This document shows, one piece after another, positions 46,707 through 57,896 of a stretch of 64,000 nucleotides of DNA (position 1 is the first letter of the stretch; each line of letters starts with the position of its first letter). The notes beneath the pieces were generated by a model that had not been told where the DNA came from, ran no database searches, and worked only from the letters and a program-made list of their open reading frames with translations. Both the position numbers and the translations under genes were made by a program. The stretch comes from Lepas anatifera. Taxonomy: Eukaryota; Arthropoda; Thecostraca; Lepadidae. Location of the stretch: the NCBI GenBank assembly GCA_034440635.1, contig JAOTON010002205.1, positions 558,001 through 622,000 of the forward strand, in the 5' to 3' direction.

Positions 46707-48107
46707 ATGCGTGTGCTTCTGGTGCTGGCGCTGGTGGTGGCGGCGCGGGCGCTGCCGCAGCTGCAAGAGCAGGCGGGTGACCCCGGCTTGTCCCAGTTGA
46801 CGGACTCTGAATTCTTGTCGGCTCTGGGAGGCGGGGAGGCCCCTATCGACCCCAACCAACCCGACATCCCCCCAGCCGGCCCTGTGGAGCCAGGACTGCC
46901 TTCGCTTACCGATGAAGAGCTTCTGGCTGAGCTGGGCGCCGATTCCGTGGAGAGATGCCAACAAGATCAGTTCGTTTGCGTTCCTTACTACCTGTGCCGC
47001 GAGAATGAGATCATCACCGACGGTGCCGGCCTTATCGACATCAGATTTGGACAAAACAAAAACAACAACGCAACAGACGCGTCGCTGACCCATTCAGAGT
47101 GTCCTAAGTTCATCGACGTCTGCTGCCGTGATCCCACAGCCAAGGTAATAGAGCCCACTCCCGAGCCATACCAGGCTCAGTGCGGACGGAGGAACGAGTT
47201 GGGAGTGAACGCTCGCATCACTGGATTCGCAGAGGGCGAGACGCAGTTCGGCGAGTTCCCGTGGATGGCGGCTGTTCTCCGCGTAGAGGAAGTCGGGGGT
47301 GAGGAGAAGAACCTGTTCGTTTGCGGAGGTGCCCTGATCCACCCACAGGTTGTACTGACGGCTGCCCATTGCGTCTACCAGTACAACTCTAGTAATCTGC
47401 GCGTTCGTCTCGGTGAGTGGGACACCCAGGACACTCTTGAATTCTACCCACATGTGGACGTTGCGGCCAAAGACGTTCACGTGCACGAACAGTTCAACCC
47501 CAGGAACCTGCACAAAGACTTCGCACTCATCTTCCTGAACGAGCCGGTTCAGCTACAGGAGCACATCGACACGCTGTGTCTGCCAGACAGCTCGATCGAC
47601 CTCACCAACTCCGAGTGTGTCGCCACCGGCTGGGGCAAGGACCGGTTTGATGGCGGCCAGTACCAGACGGTGCTCAAGAGTGTAGAACTGCAACGCGTCG
47701 ACAACGAGTACTGCCAGCAGCAGCTCAGAACCACACGTCTTGGCTCCAAGTTTTTGCTGGACCCATCTTTCACTTGCGCCGGCGCTCCACCTCCAGTGCA
47801 GCCCCTGGACACTACTCTGGTACGTGACGTCAATGAGGAGCAGAAGGCCAACCAGAAGGTGGCCGACACGTGCACCGGCGACGGCGGCTCACCGCTCGCC
47901 TGTCGGGACCCTGCTGACCCCTTCCGCTACGTCCACGGCGGCATCGTGGCCTGGGGTATCGGCTGTGGCGAGAAGGGTATCCCTGGAGTCTACGCCGACA
48001 CACAGTATGGCAACCAGTGGATCGATGAGCACGTCAGCAAGTATTTCAACCTGAATCCCTCGTACTTTGGCTTTTGGCAGAGCCAGCCCCTGGGTTCACA
48101 GCCTTGA
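46707..48107 (+). CDS. Clip-domain serine protease homologue (catalytically dead SPH)
   Basis: Secreted immune co-factor type protein; the arthropod family includes prophenoloxidase-activating factors and masquerade-like proteins. 466 residues in one coding exon. Signal peptide about 1-16 (MRVLLVLALVVAARA). An acidic linker holds two related motifs, GLSQLTDSEFLSALG and GLPSLTDEELLAELG. The clip domain has six Cys (84, 91, 97, 132, 139, 140). The protease-like domain starts about 170 (R170-I171, ITGF in place of IVGG). His221 (TAAHC) and Asp271 (HKDFALI) are kept, as is Asp387 at the specificity-pocket base. The Ser box reads GDGGSP for GDSGGP, so the nucleophile (position 393) is Gly and proteolysis is not expected. 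ATG 46707 is chosen because it starts the signal peptide and lies just after the intron acceptor. Confidence 0.95.
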   Translation: MRVLLVLALVVAARALPQLQEQAGDPGLSQLTDSEFLSALGGGEAPIDPNQPDIPPAGPVEPGLPSLTDEELLAELGADSVERCQQDQFVCVPYYLCRENEIITDGAGLIDIRFGQNKNNNATDASLTHSECPKFIDVCCRDPTAKVIEPTPEPYQAQCGRRNELGVNARITGFAEGETQFGEFPWMAAVLRVEEVGGEEKNLFVCGGALIHPQVVLTAAHCVYQYNSSNLRVRLGEWDTQDTLEFYPHVDVAAKDVHVHEQFNPRNLHKDFALIFLNEPVQLQEHIDTLCLPDSSIDLTNSECVATGWGKDRFDGGQYQTVLKSVELQRVDNEYCQQQLRTTRLGSKFLLDPSFTCAGAPPPVQPLDTTLVRDVNEEQKANQKVADTCTGDGGSPLACRDPADPFRYVHGGIVAWGIGCGEKGIPGVYADTQYGNQWIDEHVSKYFNLNPSYFGFWQSQPLGSQP

Positions 48108-48625
48108 GCGCTAACCCGCTGTGATACTCCCTCATCTGCCTCTTCACTTCCGCTGTTGACAAGCAGTGCATTCAGGTCTGGTGTTTAACTATCTCTGGGC
48201 GGTTGATGCGATCAGTGAAGGACATCCACCTACTCAGCCCTCAAATTTCAACAGAATCATTGCAAGCAATCGTTAGTTGTTGATGTTAAGGCCTGGCTTT
48301 GCTGCTGCTCGGCCAGGCCAATCCGCTGCTGCATTGTTGAGATTTAGCGGAGCCGGGCCTAGGGCGCAAAACTAAGACTATCTGTAACTTTGTATTCCGG
48401 TTGAGCCTGTTTTTGTGAAATGGGAGGATGTGCATTGTTATGTATTGAACCAGGTATAATGAGTGAAACGGATATTTTGCCTGTCAGACATCTGTGTTTT
48501 GTGCTTAAGAAACCTCACGCCATCTTTTTATTTAAAATGTATGCTTAAGCACTTGTGACAAATGCGTAAGCCAGTGATTGTCTATTGTGGTTTGCTAAAA
48601 TAAAAAACAATACTCAACAAAATTA
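48108..48625 (+). terminator. 3'UTR and poly(A) signal of the serine protease homologue
   Basis: TGA at 48105-48107 is followed by about 490 bases and AATAAA at 48599-48604. No other AATAAA precedes it in the UTR. Confidence 0.75.
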
Positions 48626-48699
48626 TTGGTATTACAAAAAAGTTGGAGATAAGATATTCAAAACATCAAAATGGCATGATGACCCACACCCAAGACCTC

Positions 48700-49172
48700 T
48701 ACACACAGATAAAAATTGATTCCTTTTGGATAAACTGAGTCAGTGCTGAAAGCGAGTCTGGATTCTGGCATCAAACTCGGTTGGAATCAGGTAGAATTAG
48801 GCTCATTGTATTCCCGTCGCAGACTCAATGTAATCTCTTGGACTAGATTGAGTCTAGCACGTAGTGTTTTCTGAAGCTCATAGAATGATCACCGTTATCT
48901 CGGGAATAAAATGTCTGATGACTGGTTTCAAATGATTCTTCGCTCGGTATACAAAAACTCCAAAGCATCAATGTATTCCATCAGAAAAAATCGTCATGGA
49001 ATCATTTTATTACAGCTCTCCACGAGACATGGTTTATAAAAAATATGCCCCTCCACTCAACACAGCAACTGAATTCGATGCAAGTCTCAAACGATACCCT
49101 CTTTTGAGTCTGCATTTGGCATAAAATTAGTCTAGTAGCAAAACTGATGCTGGTATAATTTTACTCGGTGTG
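48700..49172. mobile_element. Possible MITE with GAGTCT motifs
   Basis: Left CACACAGATAAAAATTGA and right TAATTTTACTCGGTGTG are loosely inverted. The interior repeats GAGTCTG/AGACTC words. Weak. Confidence 0.3.
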
Positions 49173-49414
49173 ACATACTTTAAGTCGTGCCTGGAGGTTC
49201 ATTGGGTTCACTAGATGTTCCTCGTTAGTCTTTGTGTTTTTTTCGTAAATCGAAACTTCCTGTAAATAATTTATTTATCGTGCTGCTGTGGCCTTGCTAT
49301 TACATTAACTTTGTTAAATTGTAATGAGGGTAATCAAATTTGTTTACCACAGTCTGCTTCAGCCTCAAGAAAAGATAATATAATCATAACTTTGTATTAG
49401 GACACAACAATTAA

Positions 49415-50246
49415 CACACGCATTGACGGGGGTCTGAGCCACCTTTGCCTTGACGGGGGGTACCCGCCCTCCCCCAAAATCGCGAGAACCGTGCTAGGTA
49501 GCAAAAAACAGTAAAGAGTGTTGGATAGCCCATCAACTTCTCCATCAAAAATAATTGAGCCATTTTTTCAGGTGATATTTAAGGTCAAAGAAGTCAACAC
49601 ATGCCGTAATAGGAATAACATATAAATTAACTTTTTCAGCCATTCCATCTGAACAAGTAAAAATAGAGCAAAACGATTTAAACTATATGAATTCTCGCAG
49701 CAAGCCGAATCGAATGATATATAATATGACCTTGCTAGGTCAAATCAAGGATTTTACCTGACCTGAGGTCAGGTCAAAGTCAACTTGGGCAAAATGCATA
49801 TCATTAGAACTGCAATGACAAGACAAATCTAGTGCAGTTAAAACAAACCCTCTATCTCTATTCATTACAAAGCTATTCAGTTAAAACTATTTTTCTCGTG
49901 TATTTCCAATGGAGAGGTCATGGCTCGTACCTGACCTTAGCTCATCGATATAAAAAATACCGGAACACATTTTAGAGAACTTGGTGGGGCCATTATGTGA
50001 TATGAGTTTCAATTAGATAAGTTTACCCTGTTCCGACTTATACTATCTTAAACTTTTTTTAGGTCATGTCACTTGACCTGTACTGGTGACCTGACCTGAA
50101 ATGACCTAAGCTTAAAATTTCGAAAAAAGTTGTAAAAATAATGAAGGAAAAGTATGTCAAGTACTGTGGAGCTACGTGCCGCCCTTTTTTGCTATTTTTT
50201 TAAAAACCCGTGAGGGGGTGAGTACACGCCCCCATCAATGCGCGTG
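49415..50246. mobile_element. TTAA MITE family 2, copy E
   Basis: TTAA at 49411-49414 and 50247-50250. Ends CACACGCATTGACGGGGG and CCCCCATCAATGCGCGTG are inverted. Non-coding, 832 bp, AGGTCA-rich. Opposite orientation to copies C and F. Confidence 0.87.
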
Positions 50247-50398
50247 TTAAGCAACAATCACGTTCAACATTTTTCGGACACACATGAAATGCCTTTAATG
50301 AACAGTCCTCTCCCATATCGCCCAGGTGCGGTCCAGGCTTACACTTCAAGTACATGCCGCTGTCGTCAGAGATAGCAGTCCTCGCTTACTTTGGATAT

Positions 50399-50569
50399 TG
50401 ATGTATATTGCTATATGGACACAGCCCTTACATGCGCAACCCTCACTCGCAGAGGTAAAACCTGGACTGCCAGGGTGACCGGTCACCCAGCGGGGCCGAC
50501 GAGGGTCACGTGACCCGCACCAACGACACCGCTCCGCCTTCCCCGGCTAGCAAGTCCGGATATACATCA
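50399..50569 (-). repeat. Left LTR (3' LTR) of the gypsy element
   Basis: 171 bp, TGATGTATAT...ATATACATCA, with inverted terminal 10-mers and an internal palindrome GGGTGACCGGTCACCC. The purine-rich strand next to it (minus strand AAGTGGGTAAAAG) fits a polypurine tract. Confidence 0.88.
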
Positions 50570-50955
50570 CTTTTACCCACTTGGGAAAATATTCAGTGCA
50601 TAACAAAGAAAAGAAATGCCTGGGAATATAGAGTGTAAGGAAAACAAATACAAGAACCAAACTTAAGCATCGGTGTACACGACCTCAACTCCTATCGAGG
50701 CGACAAAAGTTGTTTTCTTATCCTCTCAGATCGTCTCAGTAGTGTAGTTTTTTGGCACGCATCGTCTGTAACGGCACGTGGGACTTCACCCATTACACTA
50801 CCACTACGCCTCCGATATGCGCGCTCTAAGCCCTGTTCCAGCTGTCAGCACAGTTTTGTCAGCAGGACCTCTAGCCACTCCTCCAGAAAAGAAATATCAG
50901 CGCCATAATCGCCTCTAGTTTGTGGTAAGCAAAAGGAACTTCAACCTTTATACCA

Positions 50956-51783
50956 TTAAAAAATATTAGGCTGCCACTTCGTGCACTTGCTATTTTTCAT
51001 CAGCGCAAACAGCAGGCCATCAGCCCGTAAAACCTCTAGAACTAGTTCCCGGGGAGAGGCTACAATCCTGTGACGTAGGCGCAACACGGCCCGCTGATTG
51101 GTGCTGATAAAACTGTGCTGACAGGTGGAGCAGGGCTCTACTTTGGTTTCGCCCCGCTGACGTGGTGATCGCAGCGGGCGTTGCTGCTCCGTTACTCGGT
51201 CCCGGCTAGGCAGTGGCGGTGCTAGCTCTGTACTCGGCACCGGTATCGGCCACTGATCCGTCACCGGTGTATTCATTGTAAGAAAGGTCTGACTTTCCGC
51301 TGAGATTGGGAGGTGTTCGTAAGCGTTCGCCAAATCTAACTTTGAGAAGGACTCGCCATGTACTAAGGTGCTGTAGATCTCTTCCGCAGTGGGGAGACGA
51401 TACACTTGCTCCTTTACTCACTGATTGACGGATACTTTGTAGTCCGCACAGATTCTCACGCTACCGCCGGGCTTTCGAACGATAACTAGTGAAGATGCCC
51501 ACTCACTGCTCTCTACCGGAACCACCTCACCTTCTTCGATCTGTCGTCGCAGCTCCTTGTTTACCGGCTCCCGCAGAGAAAACGGCACCGGCCTGCATTG
51601 GAAAAATTTAGGTTTCGCCCCCGGCTCTATCTCCACATCTGCCTGCATACCCCGGACCTTCCCCCAACTCGTCAGCAAACAGTTTGGGGTACTTGTTCTG
51701 AAATTCATTCGATGATACCTCATGAACATGTATCGGTGTTGATTCCAACTTCCTGGCGCCGTAGAAAATTTTGTTCTAGTCAA
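50956..51783 (-). pseudogene. gypsy reverse transcriptase, truncated
   Basis: Contains VPVESSEWASSLVIVRKPGG, VRICADYK, RLPTAEEIYSTL and FSKLDLANAYEHL, the fingers/palm entry of Ty3/gypsy RT. There is a stop near 51420. The reading leaves the family about 51260, before the YxDD box, so the enzyme is dead. Confidence 0.85.
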
Positions 51784-52093
51784 GACGCACTTTATGCATC
51801 CAGTCTCTGCCCAACAGAGGATACTTACTTTTCACATCAACAACCAGAATGGTATCATCAAATGCTTGTCCTTGATAATTTACCTGAACTGACATCTCTC
51901 CCATCAACTTGAGCTGGGCTCCATCATACTGGCACAGTTTTCGGTTTGACTTCTCAATATTTTGATCAGCAAAGTATCTTTCATAAACGTGCTTGGGCAT
52001 CGTGCTGATCTCGGCACCAGTGTCTAACTCCATTGTGATGCAAACTTCATTCATACTGACGTCAGTGAGAAGCTTACCGTGCCTTTCCTTCAC
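51776..52093 (-). pseudogene. gypsy aspartic protease
   Basis: CITMELDTGAEISTMPKHVY has the DTGA active site; YPLLGRDWM is the usual C-terminal ILGRDxL-type motif. About 105 residues. Confidence 0.88.
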
Positions 52094-52109
52094 GCACAGA
52101 ATTTAGGCG

Positions 52110-52239
52110 TGCTATTCTGCAGGCAGAACGCATAATAGTACGCCACACTCATGCGCAGTTCGGTATCATGGACTACAAGATACCGTATTGCGCATGCGTG
52201 CGGCATACTAGTATGCGTTCTGCAGGACAGAATAACACG
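52110..52239. mobile_element. 130-bp perfect-looking hairpin (foldback MITE) between gag and protease
   Basis: GTGCTATTCTGCAGGCAGAA and TTCTGCAGGACAGAATAACAC are inverse; pairing continues through ACGCATA/TATGCGT and CGGTATC/GATACCG to the centre near 52170. An intact stem of about 60 bp can form. Confidence 0.8.
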
Positions 52240-52431
52240 GCTTTTGCATCTCCTCCTCCGACTCGCTGGATCCGCTGTCCGCTCCAGGCGCGTGCTGGGT
52301 GACCACGTGACGCCCGTGCACGGGCGCTAGCTCCGCCCCCCACCGGCTCGCCTCACAGCGGCACCTGTGCCGGCTCCCGCGGAGCCTTTCCTGGCGTTGG
52401 GAACACGATCAGTTTCACGTCCCTGAAACCC

Positions 52432-52928
52432 GCACATGGCCCGGACATGCCCGCGGCGATGGCAGATATGGCAGAAAGTTTTTTTGAACCAGCACTGATC
52501 TGCGTTGTGATTGCTCCGTCTGTATCGTACGCAATCCCTTTGGGGCCCTTGCTTTCTGACATTTTTGTCTCATTTCAGGGCATTTACATCGGCAGTAGCC
52601 CCCAGCTTTTCGCTTTCGCTTGCAACTGCCTCAAAAGCCTTAGCGTGTTGTAAGGCAGTTTCCAGGGTGAGGCCTTTCATGCACAGCAGTCTTTTTGACA
52701 GCGTTCGTCTCCGATACCACAGACCGTTTGATCCCTGAGAGCTGTTCCCTGATAATCTCCGAAGTGGGACGTTGCAGCTAGCTTCCTCAAATCGGCCAGA
52801 TAATCAGCTATGTTCTCTTCCTAGTTTTGTACTCGTTGGAAAAACTTTAACCGCTCCGCGATTTCGACAATCTGAGGTTTGAAATGTTCTAGCAATTTCG
52901 TTGTAATGAGCTCAAACGTAGCATCCTC
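52432..52928 (-). pseudogene. gypsy gag 3' part with zinc knuckle
   Basis: Matches Gag of Ty3/gypsy (LLEHFKPQIVEIAERLKFFQ) and ends with a CX2CX4HX4C knuckle (CHICHRRGHVRAMC, 52432-52473). It contains a stop. Its upstream half lies at 55586-55890. Confidence 0.75.
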
Positions 52929-53059
52929 CACTGAGAGAAATTTCATGACACCCAATGTCGCAGTGACTCCCTGCTGCGGAGTCTACGGCTCCAGTTTTAG
53001 TGGTCGACCCCAGCCTAGAGCGTCGCTGGTCTTAAAGAAAAGGGCCAGTCCCCAATAAT

Positions 53060-53260
53060 AATAATTATTGGGGCTTATCGACGCACCAACTGCCAAGGTC
53101 ATATGGCATCGCCAACTCTTTCCCTGTTGGAAGGGTTTCTCGGGAGCCAGCTTGCTCCTTGTTCAGGGAAGCCGCCGGGCCTTGAACCCGGGTCGGCTGC
53201 GTGGAAGCCAGCTACGCCGACCACTCCACTACCGCGCCCCCAGTCCCCAATAAATGGTGT
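53060..53260 (-). repeat. tRNA-derived SINE
   Basis: On the minus strand GCGGTAGTGGAGTGGTC fits an A box and CCGGGTTCAAGGCCCGG a B box, about 45 bases apart (53171-53241). A 3' body with CGACGCACCAAC is shared with the fragment at 5957. Confidence 0.7.
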
Positions 53261-53387
53261 CACTTCCGAGGTGTCCGATACCCCAAATCCATCAATGATT
53301 ATTTTGGGGTGTCAGACACCTGTTTTGGCGTGCTTAGACACGCTCAGAAGGACTGTCTGATTCTACAAAGGAGTCATCTCCACCATG

Positions 53388-53574
53388 GGCGCCGAAGGCG
53401 GGGGACGGGGGACGCGTCCCCCCCTGTTGGCCAACCAGGGGGGGACGTCCCCCCAAAATTTTTGGGTCAATCGTCATTAATGCTGTCAGGTACCGAATAT
53501 GCCAAAATTCGCCTCCCCGGTCAGCACCAGCCCGGGTCCGTCCCCCCTGCGAAAATTCTGTGGCGGCGCCCCTG
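53388..53574. mobile_element. GGGCGCCG MITE, copy 2
   Basis: GGGCGCCGAAGGCGGGGG (left) and GTGGCGGCGCCC (right). The interior matches the 44162 copy in inverse orientation. Confidence 0.7.
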
Positions 53575-53599
53575 ATCTCCACCCTTATGGGAGTGATTT

Positions 53600-55150
53600 G
53601 GAGCGATTGACACTCTTAAAAACAACGGCTAGTTGTTCTAAGAGTCAGCTGACTCCCTTCTGTGATCTTAACTCCCTAATGCATACTGTCCGACGCCTAA
53701 AAAGGTGTCAAATATCTCCCAAATGCGGAGTCGGACTCCTTTGCGTGCACGTGCGTTGCTTTTTTACTGAAAGGCAAACCATGCTGCCGTTGAGGTAGCC
53801 ATATTGACTTGATCGGCCACACTGTTCAGTGGCGTTTCCGTTGTGATCTCCGTGAATAATCAGCAGCATTATTATTATCTCAGAGAAAATGCAAAACTGC
53901 ACGAGAGCGTCAAAGGAGCTACTGATCAAAAAGCCGCAAGCCACCAATACACGAGGCAATCAGTTCAAGGTCGCCTATCCTCGTGCAAATACCCGTGCTC
54001 GGCAGAACCACCTGGGTTAAAGGGCCGTGGCAGAATGGAACAGTTCTATCCTGCGTTATCGAGTGCGAAACAGTGAACAAGTTCAGGAACAGCCCGGGTG
54101 AGCACTGGGCAAGAGTGCAGTGGGATTCTCTGAACTCGTGGTGTCACTAAGAAGGGGCATTGTGGGTGACATGCCCAAGTGATAAAGGCATTTTCGGAAG
54201 CATATAAATATTCGGCTTCCATAAGAATCATTAACAATAAGAAACCACTTGAGAGGTAAGTCGTACCAATTCGGCCTGCTGTCGGTTTGTGTTCAAGTGC
54301 TGTGGTATGGGACCGTTGAAAGTGGCGGATCTAGCCGGTAGGTTTGGGGGTAAGCCAGAGTCCAGAGTCGAAAAGGGAAAAAACGTCACATGGTGAAACA
54401 TTTTGCCATAATTTAATTGGACGGTATGTTTTGAGGGTAAACCCAAAAGAAAAAGAAAAGTTGAAAAAATTATCACGGGGTGAAGCATGTAACCAAATAT
54501 GTCGTTGTTTTTCTCTCTAAGCCTAATGTTTACACTGAAGTTTAATGGTTTTGTCTGAAGTTGAGAGTTAAAGCACCAGAACCTTACTTTTAAAATAAAT
54601 ATTAGTCGGGCCAAAAAGCAGGTTGACAGCTTTGGGGGAAACATAGTTTTTCCCTGATATTTTCCGTTTAGGGGCAAATGCCTTTTTGCTCCCCCCTGGA
54701 TACACTACAAATATGAAAATGTATTGATTGCCTTTGGCCAACTAGTGAGAATGCGCATCGGGACGGTGACTCAACGGCGTTAAACTTTTCTGGGATTGGG
54801 AGACCCTGCGAGTCAGACAGTGGCAGATCCAGGAGAAGGACAAACTGTGCAATTGTCGTCCCGAAAACCCCTATTTTTACTAGTTTTCCTCAAAACGTTT
54901 TTTCACGATTTTGGGCCCCGTTGTCCCTCCCTCTCCTCTCCCAATCGTCCGTCTGGATCCGACCAAGTAAGGGTGTGGGTTGATGAACAGATGTCCATTG
55001 GGTTTGTTTGCGAGTTTGTGTGTCGTTTTTCTTAGATCAAATACAATGGTTCTTTTTTTCTTCTGTGGTTTACATGAAACGCTCAGGCAAGTCCTGTGGT
55101 TGGATTTAAGTCGGAGAATCGGAGCATGCTGAAGCATTGACCCCAAAAAT
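53600..55150. other. Interior of the nested TIR element, unassigned
   Basis: No coding gene recognised; part of the 52929-55585 insertion. Confidence 0.4.
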
Positions 55151-55585
55151 ACAAACAAGTGACACCCTGTCTAAGCGAAAAGAACCCATATTTGGGGCCA
55201 CGACTTTTCTCATGACACCTTACAGGGGGTCATCAGGACAAAACAGGGGCGAGAGACGACCCCTAGACTCCCTTCAGAGGTTTCAATGGACTCCTTTTCA
55301 CGTATCATGACTCCTTTAGGAGAGTCCTTTGGGGTGTCTTAACTCCTTTATTGGGTGTTAAATGACACCTTACGCGGAGTCTGATGACTCCCTAAGGAGT
55401 GTCAGATGACCCTTTTTGACTCCCTTATCAAGAGTCGGGACTTCGAAGATAGGAGTCTGACACCCCTGATCCCAAATTTGGTGGGGAAAAACTCCCCAAA
55501 GAGGGGTCTTCCAGATCCCCCAAAAAGGTGGACTTTGTACGGCATCACCTGATACCCCAATCAGGTGTCGTTTTTTCTCTCAGTG

Positions 55586-55890
55586 TCCAAGGACGTGAGA
55601 TTCAAAAGGTCCTTGATTTTGCCAAACACCTTCTGCCCTAATGATGTAAAAAATACGGCTTTTTTCTTTTGTTCAGCCCTTATACCATTTCCCGCACAAT
55701 AGAACTGAAAACGTTCCAAATAGTTCTCAAAACTTTCCTCTTCGCCATTGAATGCCTCTAAAGATCCATGCACCATACTGGGTACTTCCCTTTGGTACGT
55801 AGGTGGTGAGTCCAGTTGTCCTTGCTGTCCTGCTGGGCTGTGTATTGGATCCATTTGCATGTGACGCTCGCGTGACGTCCGATGCTGGTC
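55586..55890 (-). pseudogene. gypsy gag 5' part
   Basis: EAFNGEEESFENYLERFQFY, NGIRAEQKKKAVFFTSLG and KIKDLLNL are typical Ty3/gypsy Gag matrix/capsid sequence. It follows the primer-binding site and LTR. Cut at 55585 by the TIR element. Confidence 0.82.
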
Positions 55891-55895
55891 GCCAG

Positions 55896-55952
55896 TGATG
55901 TATATTGCTATATGGACACAGCCTTCACATGCGCAACCCTCACTCGCAGAGG
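55896..55952 (-). repeat. Right LTR of the gypsy element, first part
   Basis: TGATGTATATTGCTATATGG to CTCGCAGAGG matches the start of the 50399 LTR; then the DNA transposon begins. Confidence 0.87.
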
Positions 55953-56407
55953 GGTCATTCCACCATAAATCGACCAAGGCATAAAACCCTACTATTTTTA
56001 ATTTCCTCCAAAACTGGTACATGGGGACTCACAAGGGCGTAGAATCCACCCATGACACCCAAAAAGATATTTGAAAATTGGTTTCAGAGAAATGGCCTCC
56101 GGCAATTTCTGAAGGTCATTATACAGGCATTGATAAGAATGCCTATAGCTCCAAAAGTGTTCAAGATATTTCTCAAAATTTTATAGTTGTAGGATGTAAA
56201 TTCTACGGGAAACATTTTGAACATCTTCAATTTTGAAATTTAAACAAAAAAGTTTGATGACCTCATGACCTAGTTTTATAACGGTGACCTTGACCCGTAG
56301 TACAGTGAAATTCATAAATTCTCTTGAAAGCGTTTTCACATATGGTAGTAGTCTTTAATATCAAATAAAGAAAAAATGGCTTTCGAAATGCATATACTAC
56401 TTTTAGC

Positions 56408-56517
<110 letters not shown>

Positions 56518-56819
56518 CACTAGGTGTCACTGTGGAGCTATGCTATCGTAACTCATCTTCTAATTGGCTTGCAACTTTAGAATAAAAACATTTGAAGAAT
56601 CAAAATCAAGCAGTCAACCTAGAGTTGAAGCATTTTACACAAACACAGGAATAGGGAGTTACCCTCTCCTATTTTGAATTCACATTATTGTGCCTTTGGG
56701 AATGAACTTAATTGTTGTAAATGTCATGTATGGTTGTTTGGATAATTGTACATCTTTTGAAAATAAATGTGTTCCCGTCACATTGAATCACCGAAATATG
56801 ATGTCATTTCCAGAAGCAT

Positions 56820-57036
56820 TTAACCCGCGCCCCATGGGGGTCCGGCGCCACCTTCGCCCCACTGGGGGGCCATCAATGCCCCTAACTCCGAAAATAGCAA
56901 AGCTGCAATAGGCATTAGAAAGCTCATGTGAATTCAGTAAGATTTAACTTACATGTTTAAGCGCTCATGTCTATGTTTTGACCTCCAGAGGTCAAGTTAT
57001 GTCGCGATAGGCTATTTCCAGTAAAACATGTAAGCC
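56820..57036. mobile_element. Possible MITE end (TTAA + CCCGCGCCCCATGGGGG)
   Basis: TTAA at 56820-56823 is followed by CCCGCGCCCCATGGGGGTCC, resembling the family 1 terminus. No matching right end was found. Confidence 0.35.
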
Positions 57037-57040
57037 TTAA

Positions 57041-57892
57041 CACGCGCATTGACGGGAGGGGCGGGTACCCGCCCCCTCGGGTTTTTCGAAGATGGCACAA
57101 AAACGGCGGCGCGTAGCGCCGCCGTACTTGGCATACCTTTTTCCTCATCATTTTTACAACTTTTGTGAAAATTTTAAGGTGTAGTCATCTTAGGTCAGGT
57201 CACCAGTACAGGTCAAGTAGCCCGACCTCAAAAAAGTTTAAGATAGCATAAGTCAGAGCAGGGTGAACTTATCCGATTGAAACTCATATCACATAATGGC
57301 CCCACCGAGTTCTCTACAATATGTTCCGGTATTTTTTATATCGATGACCTAAGGTCAGGTACGAGTCATGACCTCTACATTGGAAATACATGGGAAAATG
57401 GTTTTTACGGAATAACTCAGTAACGGATGGTGATAGAGCATTTATTTTAGCTTCATTAGACTTGCCTGGGCTTTGCGGTTCTAATGATATGCATTTTATA
57501 TAATTTGACCCTGACCTGACCTCAGGTCAGGTCAAATTCTTGATTTGACCTAGCAAGGTCAAATTATATATCATTCGATTCGGCTTGCTGCGAGGATTCA
57601 TAGAGTTCAAGTCGTTTTGCTCGATCTTTACTTGTTCAGATGTAATGGCCGAAAAAACTTAATTTACATGTTATCCCTATGACGGCATGTGACGGCATGT
57701 TTTTGACCTCTGGTGACCTTAAATGTGACCTGACAAAAAATGGTTCAAATATTTTCGATGGAGAAGCGGATGGGCAACCCAACGCCGTTTACCGTTTTTT
57801 TGCTACCTACCGTGGTTCTCGAGATCTTAGGGGGTGGGGTATCCGCCCCCCCGTCAATGCGAAGGTGGCTCAGACCCCCGTCAATGCGCGTG
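57041..57892. mobile_element. TTAA MITE family 2, copy F
   Basis: TTAA at 57037-57040 and 57893-57896. Ends CACGCGCATTGACGGGAGG and CCCCCGTCAATGCGCGTG, the latter preceded by a second CCCCCCGTCAATGCGAAGG copy. 852 bp, AGGTCA-rich. The most intact copy. Confidence 0.9.
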
Positions 57893-57896
57893 TTAA

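Larger units (their letters stand above)
52929..55585. mobile_element. 2.66-kb TIR element inserted in gypsy gag
   Basis: Ends CACTGAGAGAAA (left) and TTTCTCTCAGTG (right) are exact inverse copies, flanked by TC on both sides (2-bp duplication). Removing it keeps the gag frame. The interior is non-coding, full of GGAGTC/GGTGTC words (53270-53700 and 55150-55560), and hosts a SINE and a MITE. Superfamily unknown. Confidence 0.75.

Noticed and set aside
47094..47875. Leftward frames of 108-153 codons
   Set aside because: Antisense shadows of the GC-rich protease homologue CDS.
53171..53241. Functional tRNA gene
   Set aside because: A and B boxes fit but the cloverleaf is imperfect and a SINE body follows.
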